Part shown: positions 47,071 through 58,500 of the stretch, in pieces | How the letters are laid out: every line of letters starts with the position of its first letter | Numbering within the stretch: the stretch's first letter is position 1 | Origin: Cavia porcellus | Taxonomy: Eukaryota; Chordata; Mammalia; Rodentia; Caviidae | NCBI RefSeq assembly: GCF_034190915.1 | Contig: NW_026947484.1 | Coordinates: 209,572,657 to 209,636,656 of the forward strand | DNA length: 64,000 nt | Direction: 5' to 3' | Translations under genes and position numbers: made by a program | The notes under the pieces: model-generated | Seen by the model: only the letters and a program-made list of their open reading frames with translations | Databases searched by the model: none | What the model was told of the DNA's origin: nothing

Positions 47071-49445
47071 TACCCAGCCCTAACTCTCTTTAACTTTCTG
47101 ATCAGGTGTGTTCAGGATGATAGACCATAGGCCATAATCTTATTTTCTGGGCAGGACAAAACAAATAAATGTACTTAATTTTATTCCCTATATCGGCTAC
47201 CCTATATAATCCTCCTATTGTTTGAGTAATTATTTTACTAGGAGTCTCATTAAATAACTGAAAAGCATAGTTCACACAGGATCTACTTGTTTTACTGATT
47301 GCTGTAGTTCTTTGTTTTTCCTAAATGGAATACGAGGAGATTGGCTAATTCTATTGCTTGAATCTCAATACAGAAATACAGCCCTAGACCTTACATTTAC
47401 ATTTTCCACCAACCATTTGGTCCTTGGTATAAAATAAATCTAGCTACCACTTCTGTAGTCATTTCTAAGAGTCACTGTTTTCCACTGGAGGAAGCTTTGA
47501 GTACCTGACATATCCCAGTGAACACTCAGCTTCAATAATGCAAAAGGCGTGACCCAGAACAACAACATATTTCTGCAAAACATAACTAGAACACTGTCCA
47601 CATGATTATAGACTGTAGGGCCAGAACTGATTCAGAGCTATTCTTTCTCAAAAACAAAACCAAGGTGGGTCTCACACTGCTATGCTTCCTGTGATCACAA
47701 GGACCGTTTTTGGATTTTTATTGGATCAGAAAGCATTCAGGGTAGAACAGTTGTTGAAGCATGTGATTATGATTCTTCAAATGGAATCATAGCAATACCA
47801 GAAGGGTTAACATATGAACTGCTGTCTTTTTCGGAGGTTACTTGAAATATTTAGGATGTAGAGGTTTCAGGAATAAACACAATTGAATAAATCATCAATT
47901 TTTGTTAGACTATCTAATACAGCAGCTATGTCCCTTTTTTGAAAATTTAACCTGATTATTTTTAAAAGCATTTGTCTTCCATTTTATAAATCATATTCTC
48001 ACTAGATAGACACCTTTTTTCCTTTAAATGTCCTGGAATACTATCAGATAAGAAATTCATGCTATTTGGAATTTTAAAAAATTTGTTTACACACTTTTAA
48101 AAGTCACTTTTCCTTCCTTGATTATACTAATGCTTGCTTGCATCCTGTCAGGGCTATTTCGTGACAATCTGGTGGTGTTAAAAAAGTTATTAACATTCCA
48201 GTATAGGTGTAGATGTAAGAGTTGACATAGACACCTTGGCAAGGTAATGAACAGAGAGTTGGAAAAAATAGTAACTGTGAGAAAAGTTAAATATATAGTC
48301 AAAGTAGGTCATTTGGTATTCTACTTAAAGTTCAAATAGGCCAGGGAATGTTTTTATGCTGAATTAATCCTGTCCTGTGGAACGCCTACCAAACCCCCAG
48401 GAATCCTAGCACAAAGCTTGAGGACATATGCTCAGAGGTCAATTGAGTCCTTTCTCCGGTTATGATCATCATTAATGTTAATGGACATTCTGTTCTGGGA
48501 CTGAGGTAAGGGCATGGCTTTTATTGTCCACCGATGCTACTGAAAATAATAGACACATTTATATGGGAGAACTGAGAAGTATCTCAGGGAAGGCAGCCAG
48601 AGGAGAAGGTCGGTTCGACATGGCGGCAGAGACAGCACCCCACCTTCCAAAGGGGTGAAGCTGGAGGGTTAGTACAAGAGAAGACACTTTTGACAGACTG
48701 GAAGTCTTCCATTTTCACGTTACTCATTTGTGAGCTTGCAGTATCTTCTCTTTCCAAGGAAATGAGGTTGTTCTGCATTTGTCCACCTGTCCTAGAGAGA
48801 AAGATGAAGTGCGGTAGAATTTTACAAAGCCTTTACCGCAGGGACAACCAGAGAGCAAGCTGAAGCAGGCGGGCCTGTGCCTGGAATGAAGGAGTGTCTT
48901 CAGTTCTGCCAAAGAGGCTGGGTCGTGGGTCCAGGAAACCCAGAACTAAATGCAACCAGATGGTCAGTGGGAGGATATTTGTGGATCATTGAGAACATGA
49001 GAAAAAACAAAACAAAAGCAAAAACTAAAAAACCAAACAAAAACAAGGAAAACCCAGAGACCTACAAAGCTTGGTCTTTTTCAAACTGAAGAAAAAATCA
49101 AAGGCAGAATGGAGAGATTCTCGGGATGAACAGAAGAAAAGATTGAAAAACTGAAAAGAAACATGAACTATGGAGTTGGTAAGATCAGGAAAATTGGATT
49201 TTAAGCAGTAGGTAAGGTATTTCCACAAAGCTTATAGGGTGTTAGCATTTGGTTGGTGTGGCAGTGAAAGAATCACCCAAATAACAGTTGATACAAATTT
49301 GAAGTGTTGTTTCTTTTCACATAAAAACCTGGGTTGTTGTTCTTACCTCCCACTAGGCAGAACTTGGTCACATGGTGATACCTATAAGATCTGTGAGAAA
49401 TGTATTCTTCTTCTGGGAAACCAATAGACCAATCCCAGTGGCAGG
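47071..49445. other. Unrecognised sequence, possibly including ERV remains
   Basis: No host exon or named repeat. The first several hundred bases could be further retroviral sequence, but I see no motif. The part at 48570-49000 is GC-richer, with CpG dinucleotides, and followed by an A-rich stretch near 48995-49060. Confidence 0.3.
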
Positions 49446-49449
49446 GCAG

Positions 49450-49570
49450 AAATGCAGTGTGATAGCAATGTGTTTAATCTCAGCATCTGGAGGCTGAGGC
49501 AGTGTAATGGTGAGTTTAAGCCTGGCCTGGGCTACATAGAAAGACCCTGTTTCCAAAAACAAAATCAAAG
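49450..49570 (+). mobile_element. B1 SINE, diverged
   Basis: tgtttaatctcagcatctgg, ggctgaggcagtgtaatggt and ggcctgggctacatagaaag, then accctgtttccaaaaac. Confidence 0.8.
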
Positions 49571-49754
49571 AAACAACATGGAGGAGAGGAGTCTTTTACT
49601 GAGGAGCAAAAGAAGAATAGATCTTAGGGGACAATTAACTCTGACAGGGCGTTAAAGTGAAGCAAATGTACTGCTGCCACATGGTCTGTTTGGTTACCCA
49701 TTGAAATGAAGCAAAATGATTCACAGCCCGCACAGGCCATGCTTCAAAAAGTAG

Positions 49755-49945
49755 GATTCCCAGGCATGGTGGTGCATGCCTGCTCTTGGGAGAGTGGGAA
49801 GAAGAATGATCACCAAGAATTCTGAACCAACCTGAACCAACCTGAACCACCTGAACTTTGAGATAGAGCCTTATTATGCAGTCCAGGCTGGCTTCTGAAT
49901 CCCAGTGAAGTCCAGGTTGGTCTTGAACTCTCTGTCCTAGCACAC
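49755..49945. mobile_element. Two B1 fragments in opposite orientation
   Basis: A plus-strand B1 head (ggcatggtggtgcatgcctg) at about 49760-49820 is followed, after a short tandem gaaccaacct repeat, by a reverse-complement B1 segment at about 49857-49940 (ttatgcagtccaggctggct; aggttggtcttgaactctct). Confidence 0.7.
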
Positions 49946-49998
49946 ACACACCATCACCAACACCATCACCATCACCACCATCACTACCACCAACAACA
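49940..49998. repeat. (CA)n/(CACCAT)n-like simple repeat
   Basis: A run of cacacaca is followed by irregular caccatcacc and accaacaa units. Confidence 0.85.
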
Positions 49999-50775
49999 AG
50001 AAGCTGACAAACAGACTCTTTGAGGAACTGGAAATCAGACTACAAGTGACAACAAGATAGTTAAGTCAAAACAAGGGAGATACTGACCTACAAAAATTCT
50101 GTCTGTGGTCCAGCAGAGCAGCCTGCCCTGGTGAAACTTCCAGGAGATTCCGTCTGGAAGGAAGATCCCTGCACTGAGAGACCATCATACTGTCCTGAGC
50201 TTTCTCGACAGACCCAGGAGTAGGGAGTCTGTGGTACATGTTTGGAAAAGGGAAAACGGAACTGAAAATGAGCATCATGGAGGTCAAAGTTCTGGCGTGA
50301 AATGAGTAAAATCCCATTAGAGACAAAACCCAAGTCGATGAGACCCAAAAACGTCAGAGCAGAAGAGCTGCAGAGCTGTATACAGTAGGTCTCAGAATCA
50401 TGGGTGCTCCTGGCCACCCTGGAATCCAACACACAGAAACTGAGGGATTAGATGACCGAAAGGTTCCAGACTTCTGAATAACTGACCTGGATTTAAAGCC
50501 TTGCTGTTTGGGTGGTGCTTTATAGTTGAACATTGATGTTCATTAGTGAGACACGACACAAGTAAGATAGATCTATCAAAATTAAGGTAGGAGTGCAAGC
50601 AAGATCATCATTGGAAACAAAATCAGTTAAGAATTATAGACTAAACTACTCAAATCCTTTGCCTATAAATTAGAAATATACAAGTCTCTTCTTCCAGGGA
50701 CACCCTGGTATTTTGTTCCATATACTACAGTATTCATTGAGACAGTAAGTAGAAAGACTATGAAATGCCCAAAGT
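49999..50775. other. Unrecognised sequence
   Basis: Minus-strand frames of up to 114 codons at 50066-50432 have no recognisable domain. The base composition is slightly less AT-rich than the surroundings. No repeat named. Confidence 0.3.
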
Positions 50776-50779
50776 ACAG

Positions 50780-51100
50780 CTCAAACCAGAATGGGCATCA
50801 TAGTGAATCTTATTGCCTTCAAAGTAGTTGCCTGTACCCTCAAATACTATCATACAGAATGGAACAGAGTCTAATCAGTCAAAGCAAGATAGTGGGAGTA
50901 TTATAGGACTTCAAATCAAGTTAATAGGAAATCAAAATGTTACTATAATATATCCTGCTAAATTTTTTGATTTTCCCCTTAATTAAAAAATCATAAAAAA
51001 TAACTAAATAATTTTTAATGAATAAGGGAGAGATTGAGATAAAAGAGGACATAACAATGCAGGTCAAAGCATGACAGTTTCAGCAAACTATGTTTAGGTT
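50780..51100 (-). mobile_element. LINE-1 3'UTR fragments
   Basis: ttgccttcaaagtagttgcc, gaatggaacagagtctaatc, cttcaaatcaagttaatagg and gataaaagaggacataacaa match the L1 3'UTR seen at 55140-55200 and 59520-59570 in the same orientation. Confidence 0.65.
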
Positions 51101-51672
51101 TTATTGGTTTTGTTCTCTACTGTTTTGTTCAACTTTAAAATACCTAATGAGATAGACAATTCTTTTTAAGGAAGCAAGAGGCATTATGGTAACCATTGTT
51201 GATAACCTTGTACTCTGTTTTTACATCATGTACTATGTCTGTCCTTGGTTTTGACTGACAGCTTTGTTTTGTCATATTTGATTTTATTCTATTCCAAAAT
51301 AGTAATAAGATCTATGGGAGTAATAAAACCCTAAATGTGTAAATTTTGTAGTAAAAAAGAGAGGGAAAAAAAGTGCTCTAAAGGATACAACTGCAAGTGA
51401 GTTTAGGTGTGTTAAATAGATAACCATATTAATGTTTTTTGTTGGATCATTGAACACAACTTTTTGCATTCTTACTGTTTGAATGTACACTTTGTATGCT
51501 TTGATCCTGTGACTTGAGCAACTATCTCTAAGATGATAATGTGTAATCTATTAACTGGTGATTTCTTAGTTTTTTTTTTTTTTTTTTTTTGTAGTTCTGT
51601 ATTACTTGTAGACTTACACTGTTTTGTTTTGTTTTTTTTCTCTTTTTCTTTTTAAATAATTTTTTTAAAAGC
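51101..51672 (+). mobile_element. LINE-1 3'UTR end, opposite orientation
   Basis: gttttttgttggatcattga, cattcttactgtttgaatgt, ctggtgatttcttagttttt and a terminal aaataatttttttaaaag match the plus-strand L1 3' end at 54850-55130. A (caaa)n stretch follows at 51674-51697. Confidence 0.65.
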
Positions 51673-52154
51673 CTAAACAAACAAACAAACAAAAAGAAAA
51701 CAAAGTACAGCTCAGCCTTGTGCGCATGTTACTGGGGCCACAGAATGGACATTCTTTAGGTTCACACTGGGAACTAGTCATATGTAGATGTGAGCAGGCA
51801 GTACTTTGCGTGACACAGAAAACATGGGAATGGCAAATTACTAGATGTTGAAAATATGCACTGCATCTTAGAAATGAGTTTCCTATCACAAGGATTAAGA
51901 TCAGCAAGAAATATGATCAAGGAGAAATGATCCTCTGTTGGGAGCCGCAGCCCCGAGCCCGGTCGCCTCACTTGGCGGACGTGAGGCCTGTAGTAAAGAG
52001 TAAAGCCTGAGGTAGATTACCCCTCCCATCGAGCACGTTAGTTTCCTGCTTACCGCGTAAGCAACCCGCTCAACAATATAGTCTGCCTGGCAACTGATGA
52101 TGTTAGCCAATCAGCTTGCCTTGCTTACTTTAACATGATTGGACACTGTATCCG

Positions 52155-52162
52155 TATATATA
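52155..52162 (+). promoter_or_regulatory. TATA-like element of the solo LTR
   Basis: tatatata lies about 44 bases after a CCAAT box and about 125 bases before the AATAAA signal, as expected for an LTR promoter. Activity is unknown. Confidence 0.65.
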
Positions 52163-52285
52163 CTGGTGCCACCCCTGGGGGGGAAGAAGAAGCCCGGAAG
52201 TAGAAGCCCAGAAGGAGCCGCGGGGAGCGGACCAGAGGAGGCTTCGGCTGGGAGCGATCCCAGGGCAGGCTGTACGGAGAAGAAA

Positions 52286-52291
52286 AATAAA
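52286..52291 (+). promoter_or_regulatory. Polyadenylation signal of the solo LTR
   Basis: AATAAA in the predicted R region, about 70 bases before the LTR 3' end. Confidence 0.7.
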
Positions 52292-52364
52292 AGAAAAGGT
52301 TGTCCACTGCCAGACTTTGTCGTGTGTCCTTCCTGCCGGCCGGGAGCGGACATCGACAATCCTC

Positions 52365-53195
52365 CCTCTCCTCTACCCCCTCCCCCCCCAAAAAAGCTAT
52401 TTAGGTATGCAATTAAGGACCATGGACAGAGATCAAAGGATGTATGGAATATCCAGGAGCAGAGAAACAACTGAATTGTCTTAGTCCACTAAAAATTTCT
52501 AATGTCTGTACTTTTAGGTAAGCGTGATTTTTGTTTTGAATAATAGTTTGTTTGATTTACAGTTCTGATTTCATTGATTGTTTTTGCTTTTTTATGTAGG
52601 AAATTTGCTGTCACTTCATTTCTCCTCCCAGAGATGCTCTCATCTTTTTCTCTGGCTCCACGTAGCCATGTTTGTCTTTGGTGATCCGACAATTTCAGTT
52701 TGTATGTAGGTAAGTTTTAGGAAGACTTGTGAATGTATTAGTGTTGACTGGTGGTGAACAATGTATGTCATTACTTCCTTAGATATTACCTCTGCTATCT
52801 CCTTCCAGCATTATAAGTACATGAGTTAAGAGATTTAATCTGTGCTTCATAGCTCCTATGTTCATTTTTGTGTTTGACATCTTTTCCTAGTACTACATCC
52901 TGGGTAATTTCTTCAGTGTTACTCTAGTTCATTAATTCTATGTGAGCTTATCTCTAATCTCCTATGTAATACATACATTGCTTTTTCTTATTTTATCAGG
53001 AAATACATGTTTTGATTTTTAATTGTTTTCTATGACTTACTACATGATTTTATAGTACACATATAACTAGAAAAATGGTTATATAAGGAGGTCAATTAAC
53101 ACCCCCATAATCTTTTATCTGCCTATTTTCTTCTTGTTTTTGTTGCAAGAAACTCATTTAACAGAAATCACAATACTGTACAATTTTATTAGCTA
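52365..53195. other. Unrecognised sequence
   Basis: A C-run at 52377-52388 follows the LTR. The rest is AT-rich with no named repeat or exon. Confidence 0.35.
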
Positions 53196-53199
53196 ACAA

Positions 53200-53450
53200 C
53201 CCTTTCTTGTTGCTAAGACAAAATCCCTATAACTCACAGCTGACAAGAGGAGAGGTTTATGTTGGCTTACACTTTGAGTCCATGCTTATCTGACTCCAAC
53301 ACAGAGCAGAATGGTAGAAGGGTCAGGAGAGCTGCTCATGTTGTGGGACTTAGGAAACCAAGAGGGAAGGACAGAGCAGGGGAGAGATATGTACTCTTTT
53401 GGGTCATGCCCTCAGTGTAACACTTTTTCCACCAAGTCTCCACTGTCTTG
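53200..53450 (-). mobile_element. MaLR-type LTR fragment
   Basis: ttgctaagacaaaatcccta, ggagaggtttatgttggctt and gggtcatgccctcagtgtaa match a reverse-complement MaLR LTR. It stops at the L1 3' boundary near 53455. Confidence 0.55.
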
Positions 53451-53454
53451 CTTG

Positions 53455-53551
53455 CTTTTTATTTTTCTTTTTTATTTAAAGAGAGAAAGGTAAACAAAAA
53501 TAAAAGCAATGGTAGAGTTTCAAAAGAGGATAATAAGAAGTTAACAATGGT
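53455..53551 (-). mobile_element. LINE-1 3'UTR fragment, interrupted by an LTR
   Basis: A T-rich 3' boundary is followed by ataaaagcaatggtagagtt and tcaaaagaggataataagaa, which match 59855-59900 in the same orientation. Confidence 0.6.
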
Positions 53552-53904
53552 TGTTAGGGTTGATACATTTTGTCAACTTGAGAAGTTTCACTGACAGACT
53601 CAGCAGGGAGCAGGCTTTTACTTTGTAAATATCTTCATCCTGTGCCAAGGAGAGCAAAGATACTTTGTGAGTGCTGCACCCACCCTGAAGAGGGGGAGGT
53701 GGCCTGTGTACAACACAAACCAGGAGAAGAAGCTTGTTTGCTCCCTTTGCTCTGGCTGCTGCCTTGAAGTTCTGCCCCAGTCTTGGAACCAGCTGACTAT
53801 GGACAGAAACCTCTACAAACGGCTAAACAGATCTTTCCTTCTTTCATTTTGCATGTCAGGTAGTTTGCCTGAGCAATGAGAGAAAAATAAAAGTAACCAG
53901 GACA
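53552..53904 (+). mobile_element. MaLR LTR, solo
   Basis: This 353-bp element begins TGTTAGGGTTGATAC and ends CCAGGACA. Five-base flanks atggt (53547-53551) and atggc (53905-53909) look like a target duplication with one change. It aligns along its length with the LTR at 44171-44489 (cttttactttgtaaatatct; ccagctgactatggacagaa; tgcctgagcaatgagagaaa). No internal region is attached. Confidence 0.75.
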
Positions 53905-53909
53905 ATGGC

Positions 53910-55131
53910 TACCCTCCCCCAATTTTAAACCAAGGGTCTTGGTCAGACCCCAAAATGCACAGTGTACCCTGGGGAAGTGAAAGGGGGAGGGAGAGTCTTA
54001 AAAAAGATGGCAGAAGATACTGTTAATAGTGTATCAGGATTTAAAACCCATATTATTCAATCCGCTCTGCTTAGACAGATTTTATTCTGTCCCTGTTTGT
54101 CTACTTGCACTAGATCTGAGGGAACAGGTAGTTATTCCTAAAATAACAGGATATAGTACAGTAATCATTTTTAATTTCCTATTAACTTAATCTGGAACCC
54201 TGTATGATTTATACTGTTTTATCATGATTGATCTTAGTTAAATCTGGTTTGTTTGATTGCTGTTTGGTACTGACAGATTTTATTCAAAACTGGTATGATT
54301 GATAGTATCGAGTCTGAGAGTATAGGCAACTACACTAAAAATGACAAGACTCTATGATACACATTGTGGTTTGATAACTTCCTGCTTTTGAAGTTTTATA
54401 CTATATACAAAGTTTTATTTTTATTAATACTGTTATGGACTGATATATTCAATTATACTATGTCTGATGATATAGCCAATTCTATTGAAGATAACAAGAG
54501 ACAATACAGGAACTATGGTAGAACTCCTTATATAACAGTCTTATATATCTTTTTTGTTTCATGTGTTTATAGGAATATGTTTTGTTTTGTTTTGCTTTGT
54601 TTTGTTTCTCCCTCTAACATAGAAAGGACAGAAATACATGCGAAGACTCATACATGTGTACAGTCTCTAAACAGTTTATGAGAACTGGTCTTATGGTGCA
54701 TGATGAAATGAGCAGATACTTTGAGGAAAAAGAGACATTAAAGTACCCAGTGCTGAACCTGGAGGGTCATACTGTGAAACTCAGCAATAGTATTATTCTT
54801 TGGTCAGAGTGACATTAGCCTGCTTGGGTTTGTTCAATCTCAACATAATTGAAGATATGGATAACTTCATGTATGTTTAAGTGTATAGGATTGATAACTA
54901 TATTTCTAAGTTTTTGTTGGATAGTTGAACAGAACTGGTTGCAGTATCACTGTTTGAATCCCCACTTTATATGCTCCACTTTAGTATCTAGAATAACTAT
55001 TTGTAAGAGGACAATCTGTAATCATCAACTAGTGATTTCTTACTGTTTATTTTTTTCTTTGAAAGTATGTATTATTTCTACCCATTTGCTGTTTTGTTTA
55101 GTCTTTCTTTAAATAAAATTTTTTAAAAAGA
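53910..55131 (+). mobile_element. LINE-1 3'UTR, plus orientation
   Basis: The last 300 bases (tttttgttggatagttgaac; ctagtgatttcttactgttt; tttaaataaaattttttaaa) match the L1 3' end at 51400-51670. The upstream part (53910-54800) is assigned only by continuity and may include other sequence. The element ends in an A-rich tail at about 55131. Confidence 0.55.
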
Positions 55132-55599
55132 CAATGACTAATGCATTGAGTATTGTTGCCTTCAAAGTAGATTACAGTTACAGGCATGCAGAATTGATCA
55201 GCCTATAGGAACACCAACTGACCTTTACAATGAACTAAAAAATTTAGTAATATAACTATGTTAGCTATTGTGAATATATATACTTATTTATTTATTTTAT
55301 TTTCTCTTCTTCATTTCTGTTTTCTCCCATCCCAGTTGTTCTGTCTTTGTGACCAGTTTCTTTCTCTTATTCAATACCTATTGCAGATATTATACTTTAT
55401 TTACTCTTTTAGTTTCTTATACTAGTGAGACAAGAAAATGCCTAAACATGCATGTTTGATTTATTTCAGTTATGAGCATGATCTCTAGTTGCATCAATTT
55501 ACGTATAAAAGCCTTGAGTTTATCTTTATTTACAGCTGAGTGGTACTTCATTGTGTAAGAATGACACTTTCTTTTTAACCGATTCCTCCGTTGATGGGC

Positions 55600-58500
55600 A
55601 TTTGGGTTTTTAAGATTCAGCTATTACAAATTGTGCTGCTATGAACATGAGTGCATATTATATCACTGTGGTGTGATGTTTTTAATTCTTCTGGGAAAAT
55701 ACAAGGAGAACAGTTGTGACAAATGGAACCTCAAATCCTAGTTTTTTGAGGAATCTCCACACTGATATCCACAATGGTTTACCAGTCTGCACTCCCACCA
55801 ACAGCAAGGAAGTGTTCCATTTTCCCCACAACTCTGCCAGCATTTACTATTGGTTGATCACTTAACGATAGCCATTCTTTCTGGGGGGAAGATGAAATCT
55901 CAGTGTTGTTTTAACTTGTATTTCTTGAATGATAAATGTTTAAAGTACTTCCAGTGCAGTTTGGTTTTTGTTCATGAACTCTTTGCCTACCCCCATGTCT
56001 TCTAGGTTTCTACCTACTTTCTCTTTCAGTAGATTTAGTGTTTCTCTGTTAATATTTAGATTTTTGATCCATTTTAACTTTAGTGCACAGAGAGAGACAT
56101 GTCTAATTTTAGTCGTCAGCATGTGGAAGGCCAGTTTTTCTAGCATCATTTATTAAAGAGGCTATCTTTCTTCCAATGGACATGTTTGGACTCTTTATCA
56201 AAGATAAGGTGGCTGAATGTGCTTCGAGTTGTGTCTGAATCTTCTTATCTGATTCTTTGATCCTCAAGTATGTTTTTGTCAGTACCATGCTGTTTTATCA
56301 CATGAGCTGTATAGTATAATTTCAAGTCATGAATCACAATGACTTCTCCCTTGTCTTGTAGGTCTCTTCTGTTTCCAAATGAATTTTAGAAATGTTTCCT
56401 CTAGAGCTCTGAGGTATGCTAATGGTGTTTTGTTTGGGACAGCATTCAATCTGTGTTACAATGTTGGTTCTTTATATCCATGAGTAAGAGATGTATTTCC
56501 ACTTTTGTTATCCTCTTTGATCTTTTTTTAGAGGGCTGTAACTTTCAATGTAAAAATCTTTATTCCCTTTGTGAGATTGATTCCTAAGTATTTCACTTTT
56601 TTGAACACTATTGTGAATGATGTGCTTTCCCTAATTTCTCTCTCAGTGAGTTTGTTGTCTGTGTACAGGAATGCTACTGATTTTTGAAAGTCGACTTTAT
56701 ATTCAACTATGCTACTAAATTTACTGATTAACTCTTGAAGTCTTTTTGTGGAGTTTTTGGGATCTTCTATGTAGAGGATCATGTCATCTGCAAATAATGA
56801 TAATTTAACTTCTTCCTTTCATATCCTTATTTTTTTAAATTTCTCTGTGATCTAATTTCTCTGGCTAATGTTTCCAGAACTATTTTGAATAGGGATGGTA
56901 ATAGTGGAAATCCTTGTATTGTTTCTGATTTTAAGTGAAATCTTTCAGTTCTTGTCCATTTAGTATGATGTTAGGTTTTGGTTTGATACAGATGGTTTTT
57001 TATCAGACATAGCTAATGACCGTGTATTCTAATTTTCTGTACAGTTTTTGTCATGAATGGGTTTTGAACTTTATCAAAGCTTCCTCTTCACCTATTGAGA
57101 TGATCATGTGATTTTTCCCTTTGGCCTTATTAATAATGTGTTATGGATTAAGAACTGGTGGTCAGTTTAATGCCAGCGGGATTACATCAGCATGGCACTG
57201 AGTGTAGGTGCTCCACCTGAGGAAAGTTGCTAGCATAAATAGAGAGATGGAGAAGGAGAAGGAAGGCATTAATGCAAAAATGCATTGAGGCAATGAGGCA
57301 TTGAGGCACTGTGGGTTCTCCTATGAGTTGCTGTTTGAGCTGTTGGTTCTCCTGGAGAAGCTTTGGCCCTTACATAGAGCATTGCTTCATGGCTCCGGAG
57401 GGGAAGATATGTGCCGCTTGGTCTCTAGGATGAACTTGTCATACTGGCTTCCAGGCAGGTACTCAACTGTGCTTGCCAGAGGAGGAGCTTGGGACCTTCA
57501 TGTTGTTGAGGATGGCTGTGATGCTTTTCAGGGCAGCCCTGGTCTTTGTTATGAGTGTGGCTTCTTGGCTCCAGCGTAGAACCCTGATCCCACCAGCACA
57601 GCTCCTTCACCCACTGGCATAGACTTTCTGGCTTCCACCGTTGGCCTTTGGGCATTGCCAGCACAGATCCATAAAAGAGACTGGCATGAGTCTTTCTTGT
57701 GGCCTCTGGACTTCCATTTGGACTCATGGGAGACATTGTCATGAGCTCTGGGTTTTCATCTGGACTCATATGGGACATTGTTTTAGGAATTAGGCCCTTG
57801 ACTAAATATTCTATGTCTTTGGTGTTGTGGGTAGATTTCTTGCACTTTCTTGTGTTAACTCTTGGTGACTGTCATAAAGCGATTCAGCTCCATGGCCTAA
57901 TCCTAATTGTTCTCTGTGTACAACCCCTGACTACAACATAAGGTGCATTCCATTTATTGATTTGCAAATGTTGAAACATCTCTGCATTCCTGGAGTGAAT
58001 TGCATTTGATTATGGTGTTTAATTTTCTTGATGATTCATTGCATTGTATTTGCCATTTTTTTTTGAGGATTTTTACATCTGTGTTCATTAGGGTCCTTGT
58101 CCAGTAGTTCTCTTTTTTGGTTGGGTCTTTCTCTGGTTTTGGTATTAGGGTAATACGTGCTTCCAGGAATGAGTTAGGGAGACTTGCTTCCCTTTCAGTT
58201 TCATTGAAGAGTGTGAGGAGTGTTGTTATTAAGTCTTCCTTGAATTTCTTGTAGAACTCAGCAGTGAATCCATCAGGACATGAGCTTTTCTATGTTTGTA
58301 AAATTTTAAGTACATTTTCCATTGCATTAATTTAAACTGGGTTATTCAGCAGTTTTACATCTTCTTGATTCAGCTTTGATATTTCATGTTTCTAGAAATC
58401 TTCCTATTTCTTCTGTTATCAAACCTCTGAGAGTAGAGGTTTTCAAAGTAGGTATTGATGATCTTCTGCATTTCCACAGGGTCATTGGTGATTTCACTAT

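Larger units (their letters stand above)
51936..52358 (+). mobile_element. Solo LTR, ERVK/IAP-like
   Basis: This 423-bp element begins TGTTGGGAGCCGC, as rodent IAP LTRs do, and ends CATCGACA. It is flanked by a perfect 6-bp target duplication, atcctc, at 51930-51935 and 52359-52364, the size produced by betaretrovirus-like ERVs. It has a CCAAT box (52107-52111), a TATA-like tatatata (52155-52162) and a single AATAAA (52286-52291), giving a U3-R-U5 layout on the plus strand. No internal retroviral sequence adjoins it, so the provirus has recombined to one LTR. It is the most CpG-dense stretch I noticed. Open frames across it are not genes. Confidence 0.9.

Noticed and set aside
49940..49998. 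Short repeated units that could suggest a CRISPR-like array
   Set aside because: They are an irregular CA/CCATCA simple repeat in a mammalian genome, without spacers.
52111..52474. Open frames of up to 119 codons on both strands, including a proline-rich one
   Set aside because: They lie across the solo LTR and its flank, and frames on both strands follow from its GC-rich composition. No domain or splice context supports a gene.
57425..57778. 117-codon minus-strand frame with repeated MSPNGSPE-like units
   Set aside because: It lies in the LTR-like repeat, and the corresponding frame is not kept in the copy at 36640-37566.
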